DNA of 64,000 nt. Source: Owenia fusiformis (taxonomy: Eukaryota > Annelida > Polychaeta > Sabellida > Oweniidae). The notes below the pieces were generated by a model. The model searched no databases. It was given only the letters and a program-made list of their open reading frames with translations, and was not told the DNA's origin. Positions 42,061 through 53,662 of the stretch are shown here, in pieces. The number at the start of each line of letters is the position of its first letter. The first letter of the stretch is position 1. Made by a program: the position numbers and the translations under genes. The DNA is taken from the NCBI GenBank assembly GCA_903813345.2, contig CAIIXF020000007.1, positions 39,699,671 through 39,763,670 on the forward strand. The letters are read 5' to 3'.

Positions 42061-42995
42061 AATAAAAAAGTCCTTAAGGTATGAGGTTCCATATCCATCC
42101 GCCAAAAGGTATGACCCCTATATAGTCCATTTAAAAACTCGTGGTATTGTTCTAAATAACGCCATAGTTGGCTTCTAGGGTACCTAGTATGCCACTATTT
42201 GGTATCAAAATAAAGAGGAGGAGTTCAACTTTCATTTGAATTACGAAAATAGCGATGTAGGTCAAAAATAGTTCCGACGTGAGCATGTTTACTACGCGTT
42301 TGCCCATTGAGGAAGTGGTAGCAAACGCGAGTCACAATAAATGGACGCTGATATCTCAAAAAGTAACCTGACTCCCTATAATTTGATGTAGATCAATCGA
42401 ACCCCTATATGAACAGGTACATTTTGATATATAACACTATGGGGGGTAAGCGTTTTATAGTTGGTCACGAACGCCATATGTGCAAAGTATTGTTATGAAT
42501 TTTCGAATTTGGTGTTGGATTACGGTACTCATACCTTATGAGTTTTTGCTGATTTCTTTTTACAAAATTATCACATATAACTACTGTTAACAATAAAGTA
42601 GGCTTTTACAACAAAGTACATCTGAAATTATTTATAAAGCTACTAAATAGTTAAAGTATAAAAACTCAAAAACACCATTCAATATGATACAAAGTATTAT
42701 CGTGCGCTAACTTTTCTTAAGACATTCAAAATGGCTGACATGACTGAGCTAGCAGGTCCAAAACCTAATCAGATCTAGAATGAAGTGAGCTGAACAAGAT
42801 TTTAACGTTTTAAAAGCAACTGTGAAGCGGTTTTTCTTAAAGTTTGCAGACAAGGATTTTAGCATTTGACTTCAAAATGGCCGACAGGAAGTAAGTTTCG
42901 AGTCAAATTTTTTTCATCCACATCTATAGGCACTCAAAAGTTATCCCTGAAAATTTGAAGGTGATATCTGTAGCGGTTTTGGAGAAAACTCCCGG

Positions 42996-43042
42996 ACGTA
43001 CGGACGGACGGACAGACGGACGGACGGACAGACAGTCGGACG
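42996..43042. repeat. GGAC-rich simple repeat
   Basis: GGACGGACGGACAGAC-type tract at the edge of a dispersed repeat ending GTGGTGGGGACATAAAAA, similar in style to repeats seen in molluscs. Confidence 0.8.
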
Positions 43043-43973
43043 CGCCTAGGCCGACAATATGGCCCCACACTATGTGGTGGGGACATAAAAAGGTAGAATT
43101 CATTGTGAACGCCCTAAAAGGTTTGGCGTATATGCCTCGAAACGAGTTTTACAAAAAGTAGTTCCTTAAATCAGTCAAGCCACGAATCTCTTTCACATTT
43201 GATCAATGCTGTGAGAGGGGTTTCCGATAATAGTTGATTTACGTGGTCAAAGAATAACATCAATAAAGCGTATTTTTGTATTATCAATATATATTGAGAC
43301 AAACCGTCAACACCATTACTTAACATTGAAACCTGATTTTGATTGAAAACATGAGTCGATGATGATTTTGAAAAATAGTACTTTACGTCGAAAAATACGT
43401 AACAAGCTAAATATGTTTATTCAAATGTATTGTGAAAATGTTTTACATCTGTTAATAAGGCAATTTATATTTCAAAGAAGTAAATGGGAGATTATCATGA
43501 ATAGTGCAGAGGCTTCTCGACACCGTTGATTTCAAGCATGGTGTCGATGATGGTGCCTTCGATGGCTACACATACTTAATGTCGATTTTCCAATAGTAAA
43601 TTAGCAAATAAATTAATTCCAGCTAACGTACAATCGACACGATGCAGTCTTTGTGATGAAATATTCAATTATTATAACAAAATACGTTAAAAGTTACTGT
43701 CAATCAACATAAGGGTGATCGGTTACAGGGCAAAAAATGATAGTTTGGAATGTTCGACGATTGATAATGCGTTCAGCTTCTATAACCCCGAGGTAAAAAC
43801 TAAATGATACTTTGCAGGTTTAAGAGACGTTTAATTTGATTCCAAATACTCATGATAGAGCGTATATTAAATAGCGGAATAAAAACATAATGTCATGTAA
43901 CATAAAATTCGTTATAATGAAAGGAATACGTGGCTTGAGTGAAATATTCATATTTATGAGGTGTAAATGTTAC

Positions 43974-43980
43974 TATAAAG
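43974..43980 (+). promoter_or_regulatory. TATA-box-like element of the SDR gene
   Basis: TATAAAG lies 126 bases before the SDR ATG, leaving room for a roughly 100-base 5' UTR. Inferred from position and motif only. Confidence 0.45.
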
Positions 43981-44105
43981 CCAGACTTTAAACGCAAGGT
44001 TATGATGAACTGACTCACTATCTGTAAACACCAACTACCAAATTTAAAGCAACAAGCTACATGTAGACTTGCACATATTTTCGTCCGACAGACGTTATAT
44101 TCAAG

Positions 44106-44897
44106 ATGAAGTTTTCTGGCAAAGGAGTCATCGTCACAGGATCGAACAGCGGGATTGGTAAAGCAACTGCACTGCTATTTGCCAAGCAAGGAGCTAGTGT
44201 TCTAATACATGGAAGAAATCTAGACAGACTCGAACAAACAGTAGCCGAATGCAAACAAATTGGTGCCGAAAATGCCAAGTTCCCAATGGTCCAAGGAGAC
44301 TTCCGGGAAAAGGAACTTATTACGAAACTCGTTCAAACAGCTTTGGATGAATTCGGCAGAATTGATGTTCTAGTGAACAATGCTGGAGAGTCTCCGTGTA
44401 CATCTCTCTTGACAGGAACTCAAGACCAATTTGACTCTCAAATCAACTTAGCGCTTAAAACACCAATTTTTCTCTCGCAGCTTTGCTACCCAGAGTTAAG
44501 AAAATCCGGTGGAAATATCGTGAATGTATCAAGCATAGGAGCTGAACGCCCAAGCACTGATTTCGGTTTTGTATGCATAGCACATGCTGGGTTGAATCAG
44601 TTTACGAAGTGTGCTGCAATAGAATTCGGCTGTGAGGGTGTTCGAGTGAATGCTGTATGTCCAGGATGGGTGAAAACACTTGCGCCTGTTAAAAAAGGAG
44701 AGATAAGTGTTGAAGAATTGGATAGATTATATGAAAAAACGGCACAACGCGTCCCAATTAAAAGACTGGGAACTACAGAGGAAACGGCTAAATTGATCGT
44801 ATATTTGGCTTCCGTTGATGCCTCAATGATGAACGGGGCCTGTATTGTACAAGACGGTGGATTTTCATTGATAGGACTGGATAATGAAAAACGATGA
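44106..44897 (+). CDS. short-chain dehydrogenase/reductase (SDR) lacking the catalytic Tyr and Lys
   Basis: Intronless ORF of 263 residues, the usual size of classical SDRs, which are NAD(P)-dependent oxidoreductases of alcohols or ketones. Rossmann motif TGSNSGIG (residues 11-18), NNAG (91-94), the Asn of the INL segment (114), VSS with the usual Ser (142-143) and PGWV (near 187) are present. At the catalytic YxxxK site the sequence reads VCIAHAG, that is Val156 and His160 in place of Tyr and Lys. R37 after the glycine motif suggests NADP preference. A TATA-like element lies about 125 bases upstream. The ORF is intact, so it is either an active-site-dead SDR with another role or a recent pseudogene. 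The C-terminal GLDNEKR is unremarkable. Confidence 0.9.
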   Translation: MKFSGKGVIVTGSNSGIGKATALLFAKQGASVLIHGRNLDRLEQTVAECKQIGAENAKFPMVQGDFREKELITKLVQTALDEFGRIDVLVNNAGESPCTSLLTGTQDQFDSQINLALKTPIFLSQLCYPELRKSGGNIVNVSSIGAERPSTDFGFVCIAHAGLNQFTKCAAIEFGCEGVRVNAVCPGWVKTLAPVKKGEISVEELDRLYEKTAQRVPIKRLGTTEETAKLIVYLASVDASMMNGACIVQDGGFSLIGLDNEKR

Positions 44898-45261
44898 AGA
44901 TCTAAGTGAAAAATAGAAACATTAAACGTATTTTGAATACTATTAAATTGATCGCTAATCTGGCTTCCGATGAAGGGTGAATGATGAACGGGACTGGTAT
45001 AGTGCAAGATGGTGGTCTTTCATTGATAGGACTGGATATGAAAAACGATGACGATCTAAGTAAAAAATAAAACATTAAACGTATTTTGAATATTAAATTG
45101 ATCGCTTATCTGGCTTCCGATGAAGGGTCAATGATGAACGGGACTTGTATTGTACAAGACGGTGGTCTTTCATCGATGGGACTTGATATGAAAAACAATG
45201 TAGATCTAAGTGAGAAATAAAACATTAAACGTATTTTGAATATACATTGATCGCTTATCTT
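44791..45261 (+). repeat. tandem copies of the SDR gene 3' end (about 150-155 bp, 3 copies plus a stub)
   Basis: Unit 1 (44791-44945) is the real SDR 3' end. Units 2 (44946-45095) and 3 (45096-about 45245) repeat the last 35 codons, stop and 3' UTR, and a fourth begins at about 45246. Units 2 and 3 share differences from unit 1 (ASDEG for ASVDA, GLDMK for GLDNEK). Unit 3 is still open (LIAYLASDEGSMMNGTCIVQ), while unit 2 has an in-frame TGA. Canonical AATAAA occurs in units 2 (45066) and 3 (45216), while unit 1 has AATAGA. Confidence 0.88.
45066..45071 (+). terminator. candidate polyadenylation signal for the SDR transcript
   Basis: First canonical AATAAA downstream of the SDR stop, inside tandem unit 2. 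A second lies at 45216-45221. Unit 1 carries AATAGA at the equivalent place. Confidence 0.4.
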
Positions 45262-45339
45262 ACGATATTTAAGCCTATGTTTGATGGCTTCAAAGCAAAG
45301 CATTCCCTTACTTTTCAAACATAAAATCCATTCTAGGAA

Positions 45340-45569
45340 AATATGGACTGGATGATGTAATCTACAGAGATGGTGCTCACTGGTATCAGGCTTTTACCAA
45401 GATATCAGATCAAGAGAGGTTTAATCATTTTAAAACTGCATTGAAGGATAAGTCATCACTCTCACTGTATCAAAGTCTAAATCCCCACCCCTTCTTAAAA
45501 AACTACCTGACCACAGATTTTGACTTCTACGGGCAAAAACTTAACTTCAAAGCTAGATCAGGTTACCTT
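45340..45569 (+). pseudogene. LINE fragment interrupted by a MITE
   Basis: Reads GLDDVIYRDGAHWYQAFTKI, then LSLYQSLNPHPFLKNYLTTD and LNFKARSGYLPV. The S-L-Y-x-S-L-N-P-H/K and L-x-x-R-S-G-x-L pattern is the region just before the zinc-binding end of LINE proteins. The MITE begins directly after it. Confidence 0.65.
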
Positions 45570-45570
45570 C

Positions 45571-46044
45571 CTGTTACACCCCAGTCACATTTGTCGCACG
45601 GCGGCCGTAAGTTGACCGCAGATCAATTAAATCGGTGAATTTCTGCGGCGAGCGTAGGAAAACTACGGGCGCCTTGCGGTCTCCGTACGGCGTATGCAGA
45701 TTTTTACAGGTCGCAGGGAAGGCGTAGAAATTATAACTCGGGGTTCTAATATTTTTCATTTCTGCGGTGCCCGTAGAAATCAACTGGCTTAACAAGATTG
45801 AATCATTATTTGCCAATGTTTCACGATCACTTTTCATTTGCTATTACATCTTAGCACTATGAATAACATCTATAAATTGTCCTGATGTAAATAAAATGAA
45901 AAAAAGTATTATTTATCAACAGAAATTGAAAATTCACCGTGCGGCTGCCGTGGGAAATGTGACTGCAAAAGTATGAGAGCGCATGACTGGCCGCAGAAAT
46001 GATAGACCACACGGCGGCCGTAGGAAATGTGACTGGGGTGTAAC
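45571..46044. mobile_element. MITE with GTTACACCCCAGTCACATTT ends
   Basis: About 474 bases, inverted ends with ACGGCGGCCGTA subterminal motifs on both sides, several GGCCG(C/T)A motifs within. The CCAGTCACATTTG end matches the family at 10059, 11205 and 30900. Confidence 0.85.
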
Positions 46045-47937
46045 ATTCGCTTGATACCGACCAGTGATGTTAGCATTGTCATTTCACGTCTAATGGTATC
46101 TGTTAATAGAGAGGTTAAGTTCCATGGGAGGATAGAATACTGAGGTTTCCAATGAGTTGAAACAAACAAAATATGATGACATTTTCACAGAAGCAATAAA
46201 GAAGGACTGGAAAGGCCACGGCTTCTCTATTGAAACAATATGCAAAATAAAACATACTTAATAGTTATTTGATCCATAAAGATTAGATAATGGCATCTAT
46301 ATCCTGTATTCAATGAATGATGAAGTATATTTATGTTAAACTCTATTGAAAATTAACTGTTTAGTAGATGATGTCATTTGGTATGATTACTATGGATATT
46401 AAAGACAACTGTTAACAGATCTGGAAATCAAACAAGTTTGATTGGACAATAGACTTATACACGTGTATTTGAGGGGTCTCTTCTATGAACCAATCATATT
46501 CGAGAAAGGCGTGGCTACGTTTTTAATGATCGATATAACATCCAATAAAAAGTAGCTCATTCCAAACAGATGATTTACAAAGTCACACCGGAATAGCCTG
46601 ACAACGATTAAGTCAGGTACCGTTGTCACAAATGGCGGACATAACAGTCGCTTCGGCTTTTGAATCACTTGGTCCTCATTTCATTGTACTTTCATCGTCG
46701 CTAATTCTGTGCATGTATTAAGCTCTTGTGATGATGTATCGTATGAAATCCAAATTTTGTTCAAATTTGGTCGTGAATCGCAGCATTATAGTATCTTCGA
46801 TATCGTCAATGACAGCGGAATCTAAAGGAGGATTGCAATTAGTGCAACAGATTTTGGATAGTCATATGTTGGATTTTGGCTTTTCTCCGAGGATTTAAAG
46901 TCCCCGATAAATCGGGCTACGTATACCGCCGTGTTTACATCAGGGGATTAGAAGAGTTTATTTTTTGTTTAGGTATGCAAGCTATATCAATATCAGGCCT
47001 TCATTCATGTACTCGTGTGCATGTAATCAGCATGCCCTTCAATTTATGTAAACCAGGCTATTCAAGTACATAATGTACACTATTTATGTGTGTACTATAT
47101 GGGAATACAATTCCCTGGGAAACAAAACACAAATACTTTTGATATGTTTAAAATGAGCCATTTGATTGATGCATACACTCAATAGCTTCATAAATAACAT
47201 CTACAAAGTATATCTAATAGTAATTTTTAATTTCAATGGTGAAACTTACTTGGTTACGATTATACGGGGAATCAACACGGAACGAAGATTGTTCACCTTC
47301 CTGGCTTACCTCTGAAGCCTGTACTCGGTAATCTCTTTATATAGGTTAGCGAGAGCGGTGCGCCTGCGCAGTTTTAAACTTTGGCGCACACTTTAAACAG
47401 GTGCATATGTAAGATGAATGCATTACCTCTAGGAAAAGCACTCATAGAGATGATAAAATAAGTTCGACTCTGAGACAGGGGATTTGCAAACAATCCACCC
47501 ACATGTTTTTTTTTCTGAAATGTTAATTTGTTCTGATTTTCAACCCCTTCCACCCCTGCTTTCTCGATTTTTGTTGCATCAATATCTTGTGTTTTGACAC
47601 ATAGTTACCACTTTTAATCACATTTTTGTACGTAGCGTTACAATTGAAGCTATTGAACCGTCCAGTAACAGGGGTCAACCTCATGTCCCAACAGAGTAGT
47701 CTTTACAGATCGCAAATCTTTAACCTTTGAACAAAGGTTTAGTGTGAGTATTCAATTCAGAAGTAGCTTTTTGATTATGGTTAGTTGAAATACAAAAGTA
47801 AAAAATAGGCATATGGTGAAACATATTTTAGGATTAATATTTCTACGTGATTGGATGATTGATAAAATGTTCAATTAAGTTGATAGGCATCAGACAGTAC
47901 ACCATGATGTCATATGTGTCGATGAACATACAATGGT

Positions 47938-47945
47938 TATAAATA
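47938..47945 (+). promoter_or_regulatory. TATA box of the two-exon gene
   Basis: TATAAATA is 88 bases upstream of the ATG at 48026. A start site near 47970 would leave a 5' UTR of about 55 bases. The spacing is typical. Confidence 0.55.
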
Positions 47946-48025
47946 TAGCGCTTACCAACCTACCAGATTGGAGAACAGTCGAGAGAGCATCTCCTAAACA
48001 GACACAAGCATAATCTAAAGTCACC

Positions 48026-48053
48026 ATGCCTGTTCCTCAGAGAAGACTTAATG
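48026..48053 (+). CDS. exon 1 of two-exon gene (28-nt coding microexon)
   Basis: ATG in good context (ACC-ATG), nine codons (MPVPQRRLN) and one base, then donor GTAAGT. It joins in phase 1 to the acceptor at 53663, giving MPVPQRRLNGVTQSLWV. The joined N-terminus has a basic stretch followed by a 13-residue hydrophobic run, a signal-anchor or signal peptide layout, which supports the pairing across a 5.6-kb intron. Confidence 0.65.
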
Positions 48054-50403
48054 GTAAGTTGATTCGCTTTCCTTATATCCGATATACAGTTATATTTCAA
48101 TCTGGGTTAAAATAATATCTGATGAATATAACACTATTTAGATGTATAATATCCCAAAGATGGTGTATGTAAACGGCACACTTAACTTTAAGGTGCGCCG
48201 TTTTGGTAAAGTTTTATTCTTTAATACTACACATAGCTGTGGAAACTATTTAGTATAGTCAAGTTACAAATACGAGTACATTACAAAATCAACAATTATA
48301 AAATGGTGTCAGGTATTTTCGAAATGATGGGGTATAAATGCTTTCTAGCGGTTATTTATTTACCAAATGGTTTTAATATAAAATATTCACTCCCCTACAA
48401 ACCTTGGCAGCCTTTTTTCCTCCTAGGACTACGCGTGAAAGCCTCTCTTTGTTTGAATTTTTATTTGCATTACCTGCAAAGAAAAAACATATAATCAAAA
48501 TGAGAAGTAATTTAACTTTATTTCTATACTTGTACCTCTCATTTTTCTTATTTGTTCTCACTTATAAGAGGTTGAAAAGTGATGGCAAAATTTTAAGAAT
48601 TTTTGAAAATCAATATCCCATCTAAACCAATGGGAGATCCCAGGTTTACCGCAAGGAGGTGGATGAAATATGATTTCCAAAATTGACCTCGAAGCTCCGT
48701 AACGTTACTGTTCACCAAGCAAGCCAAACACTTAGCATGCAAAAAAATGCTATTTGAAAATATCTTTTTATTTCTATTCTATAGATATCCTGAAATTTGC
48801 TTTGTCCAGAACCCACCATTTAACATTGGAATTTATATTGGAATGACGATTTTCAAAAATTCATCAAATGTCATCAATTTTCGAACTATTGTAATTGAGG
48901 AAAAAATTGAAAAATGGAGGTATTGGAAGTAAACATAAAAATATTGTTGCCATTGATTTGTCCTACGTAAGCTTAATAAATCGAGAAAGTAATTGTACTG
49001 ATCAAATAAGTTGAAAATTTAGTAAAAGAATTGCCATTGCAACCCTTGGTTATTTTTTCTATAAGTAATTCTTAATTTTGATTTATCTTGAATAAAATTC
49101 CAGACTCCCTAGGCCAATACACAATCAAAAAACTATAAAACAGCAACTCCACAGAGTAGCAAATCCCACTGAATAACATATATCTTGTTATAGCGCCCAT
49201 ATTGAAAAACATTATTGAACTGAGCCAAGAGGTGTAAGCATATAAAATGTAAATAAAATCCGTTCACTGATAATTGAGTAATCAAAAATTACATTTTTAA
49301 CGACATCAGCGGCGATTTTGATACATAGCGGCCATCTTGAAAAAATCTTCTTAGGCAGAGCTTCTTTGTCTCTTGGTATCGGCATATAGAATTTGAACCG
49401 AATCCATCCTCTCGTATTTGAGTTACGTGTTTGAGACAGTGGGCGGCCATTTTGAAATTCAGCTGTTTTGTAATCTCAAAATTATCAGGTAGAGCTCTTT
49501 TGTCCCAAGGCATCAGCATATAAACTTTGAGCCGAATCCGTCAACTGGTATTTGGGTTATCAAAGATTACATTTTTAACCACAAATAGCAGCCATTTTCC
49601 AACATAGTGGCCATCTTGAAGATACATTCCCCTCCATAAGTTTGGCAACCTTAGCTCTCCCGTTGATTTACGTGTTAAAGCCTCTTTACGTTTGAATTTT
49701 TATTTACTAACCTGCGATGAAATAACTTCTAATATTGACGGAAACGTAACTTGACTTTATTTCCAATACCTCCAAATTTTCCCAATTTTTTTTAAGGAAG
49801 AAATGTTCAAGATGGGCATTCAATTCCAAAATGACTTCCATCATTTATAAAAAAAAAGGTAATCTTTGATAACACAAATACAAGTTGACGGATTTGGATC
49901 AAATTGAATATGCTGATGCCTCGGGGATAGGAATCCTGCTCAAGAAGAATTTTTCAATTAAGCTTCAATTTAGCTTCCGAATGAATGCAATAATCATAAA
50001 AATGTAATATTTGATATCTCGAATAGCATTTATGAACTTTTTTCCAACATGTATAGCTAGGTTAATGTCTTATGGGCAAAATACCTCTGCCCAAGAAGGT
50101 ATTTTTAATATGGCCAGTCAATTTGAAAACATCACGTGACTCCAATGAGGATTGCATAAAAATTTCGTTGAACAAAGAACATTTTTGAAAAGATTGCTAT
50201 ACCTGAACATGTTATTTTTTCAAACAGGTAGGTACATAATAACGTATGAATGAATGAATGAATGAATGAATGTGTGTATTTCCAAGGATGTCTACCAAGA
50301 TAGACGTCCTCGGTATTTCCCTTTCTTTTTCAGAAAAATATCATTACATTGTCTTAATATAAACCTTGTAAGACGTCAACGGTAACTCTGATGTTGTCCA
50401 GTA

Positions 50404-50938
50404 ACTTTAAGAAACAATTGGAAAATTGAAAAGACTATGGCTATTTCTCTAAAACATTTTAGTTACCATTCTATGTCTATTTCAATAATCTGCAAAAGGC
50501 TAATAAGCCCATATAAAGCAGATGTAATAGCTAACTTTGTAAGCCCAGATGTATAATTTAACAGTGATAGAATATGAATAGAATATAATTTAAAACCTTA
50601 ACATTAAAAAATAGATCTATGGTTTACAATTTATTTTAAAATTGAAAGGAACCTTCCTGGTTGGCCCCTGTACCCCCCTAGGAGGTCATTTTATGTTGAA
50701 ATACCCTGGGGCGACTGTCAGGCTACCGCGCTGACATAACCCCTCTTTCCCCTCTATCTCCACTATTTAATTGCAGTTATTGACATAGGCATAGTATGAT
50801 GATTTAAGAAACAATTGGAAAATTGAAAAGACTATCGCTATTTCTCTAAAACATTTTAGTTACCATTCTATGTCTATGTCAATAATCTGCAAAAGGCTAA
50901 TAAGCTCATATAAAGCAGATGTAATAGCTAACTTTGTA
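50404..50938. repeat. direct duplication of about 135 bp, 400 bp apart
   Basis: Two near-identical copies with TTTAAGAAACAATTGGAAAA, CATTCTATGTCTAT and GCAGATGTAATAGCTAACTT. The spacer between has no obvious feature. Confidence 0.85.
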
Positions 50939-52680
50939 TGCATCCGTTCTAATTGATGGTTGTATGAACTTAGAAAAATGATACAACCTAGAGTTGGTAT
51001 TGATCTGTAGGCGGTAAAAAGAAAGAATCTGGATTTTGAAGCCCTGTGATCGGAGGATGCTATTTCCTATACCTCCAAATTTTCTCAATTTTTTCCTCAG
51101 TCACAATAAGTCGAAAATTGATGATAAAGATGAATTTTTGAAAATCGTCATTCCCATGTAATCCAAAGGGAAATGGAGGGTTCGGGGCAAATCAGAATTC
51201 AGGATATCTTTTCAGTAAAAGATTCAACAAAAAATATATCTATATAGAAAATTGAATTGTCTAACTTTTTTGTACGTTAAGTTTTTAGTTTATTTGATGA
51301 ATACTAAAGTTACAGCGCTTCAAAGTCATTTTTGAAAATAATTTTTCGCCTCCTGTGTTATTTCAATGGGAGAGGTTTTTCGAAAAATAATTTTGACTTT
51401 AAAGCCCTATAACTTTGTTGAACCTGAAGAAACATGTCAATTTTTTGTTAGATAAAGTTAGCAAATTCAATTGCCTGCCTGACTCGTATTTTCTGCAAGG
51501 ACTCGGATGGATGGATATCCTGTCATTTGATTTGCGGCAAACCTACCATTTCCCACTGGTTAATATGGGAATGTCGATTTTCAAAAATTCATCAAATTTA
51601 TCATCAATTTTCGACTTATTGTAATTGAGGAAAAAAATTGAGAAAATTTGGAGGTATTCGAAATAAAGTCAAATTACGTTTGCATCAATAGTTTAAGTAT
51701 TTTCATCGCAGGTTAAGTAAAAAAAATCAAAGGTAAAGAGACTTTAACACGTAGTCCATTAGGGAGCTAAGGTTACCAAACTTATGGAGGATAGTGTATC
51801 AATAATATATTTTTGTCGGTATGGATCCCATGCCGAACTGGCATATTGACCTTTTAAATAATCAGCTTATAAAATTTGAACCAAATCCGTAAAAATTGTA
51901 TTTGAGTTCGTGCCCAGACATGCCAGACTGACGAACGAACGGAAGAATGAACGGACAGACATACGTCCATACGTCAGTCTGTCAGGGCAATGGAGAGGTT
52001 AAGCTAACGATGTTTTTCACAACGTAACCGTGAACGCAAAGTACAAAAATTAACAAAGGAATGTATCGAGCGCTCATAGTTTTATGCGCGCTTAGTCTAC
52101 TTCAGATACTCTTTCAGCTTCAGAGTTTCGGGTTTAGAACGGGAGATTTGAATATTTGACGTTGGGTCAACGGGAACCATTTTACTCGTGTCTATTGAAC
52201 ACTATGCTGTCAATTTTGATTTCGATGTACAGTTGAATTCTTGCTGAACACGATGATGTATGTCATGCATGATTTAGCGCCAAAAATCTTACGAAACGAG
52301 CTCGTTTAAAATATATATTAGAAAACCAGCTATAAAACCGCATCAATGACATACTATAGAATCATTACACGCTATGGTGTAGTCTAAACAAACACTGGAT
52401 TTGAACGGCTATTTATATGAGAAGGCTACATGAATTTGTATATGGTCGAGTGATACGTACAGGTTCAGTTTCGATTATATATGCAAAGCTTAACCTCTCC
52501 ACTAACTCAAATAAGTATATGCCCAATGTCAGTAAGCCTACAAGTTCTACTTGAAAGACAATTTACAAAATGCTTAGCTGTCCGTTTAAAATGGTAGCCA
52601 TTTTTGTATCTATTTTATAGTATAAGTACAACATGTTAGCATAATATATTAATAAGTTTTAAATGCAAAATAATATATAC

Positions 52681-53427
52681 ACCCTTGGTATACGCAGCTA
52701 ACGAAAATTGACCGGTATGGGTCAAAAGCTGGACCGGTACGGGTTAACGGTTTTATTTGAATTTAAAATAGCCATAACTTGCTCAATATTGACTTCCTCG
52801 TGTCTAATTTCTAACATATAAGATCTATTTTTCCCCATCAAGGTATGATGTAAATGACATGCTATTTACATCTTGTGAGTTTCAATGACGCGCGTTTGAT
52901 TTTATAAAAAATGCCAAACTTTGTGATAAAGAATTTCATCAGCTATTGCCCCGAACCGGTCCATCTTCTCGTTGCAAGCAGATTGCTCCGAACCGGTCCG
53001 TCTTCTCGCTGCAAGCAGGATGAAATTCTTTGTCACAAAGTTTGGCATTTTTTATAAAATCAAACGCGCGTCATTGAAACTCACAAGATGTAAATAGCAT
53101 GTCATTTACATCATACCTTGATGGGGAAAAATAGATCTTATATGTTAGAAGAACTAAATAAAAGTTATCGTGAAAATGAGAGAGTCGTTCTCGAGAGAAA
53201 AGAGCATAAATGCGCATTTAGAGAGTTTTGGTCCGTTTAAAAATCTGTAAAAAATTGGGGTACTTAAAAGCATCGGGAGGCATCATATATTACAAATTAG
53301 ACACGAGGAAGTCAATATTGAGCAAGTTATGGCTGTTTTAAATTCAAATAAAACCTGTTAACCCGTACCGGTCCAGCTTTTGACCCGTATCGGTCAATTT
53401 TCGTTAGCTGCGTATACCAAGGGTGAT
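52681..53427. mobile_element. 745-bp palindromic element
   Basis: Outer ends CACCCTTGGTATACGCAGCT and its exact inverse. Long near-perfect arms, with an extra roughly 160-base unpaired segment (about 53150-53300) in the right arm. The loop holds two tandem copies of a 35-base unit with CCGAACCGGTCC and GCAAGCAG. Possible ATATA target duplication. In the intron of the two-exon gene. Confidence 0.9.
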
Positions 53428-53662
53428 ATAGGGCGGCTATTGATTGATGAGAATCAAATCATTAAAAAACATAGCGGTCATAGCTGAAGAATATTACCCT
53501 GTCTAATGACAATTCGGGTAATTTGTGGTCAGTTCCTTTGCTGTTAAGGCAGTTGTTGAGAAATAAGTGAATCTATAAATAATTCAATAGCAAAATGTTA
53601 TTGGTATCACTACGTATCTTTCACGGCATCAAACTGTTAACTTATTTTTGTTTATATTTAAG

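Larger units (their letters stand above)
38450..43970. other. intergenic region, transposon-rich
   Basis: Between the divergent giant gene and the SDR gene. Holds a mariner remnant, a hairpin, a 160-bp tandem array and a GGAC-rich tract. No supported gene. Confidence 0.55.
45262..47937. other. spacer between SDR and two-exon gene
   Basis: Contains a LINE fragment, a MITE and no supported gene. Around 47330-47400 there is a slightly CpG-richer segment with TTATATAGG, a possible but unsupported promoter. Confidence 0.45.
48054..53662. other. 5.6-kb intron filled with dispersed repeats
   Basis: Repeat relatives at about 48410-48660, 48780-48935, 49650-49800, 51060-51215 (inverted) and 51480-51670. 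Two GGCCATCTTGAA-containing segments at about 49290-49620. A 135-bp direct duplicate (50404-50541, 50803-50938). A 745-bp palindrome at 52681-53427. No exon seen. Confidence 0.65.

Noticed and set aside
46876-47073. 65-codon plus-strand ORF between SDR and the two-exon gene
   Set aside because: No homology-like motif, no splice partner and no promoter evidence.
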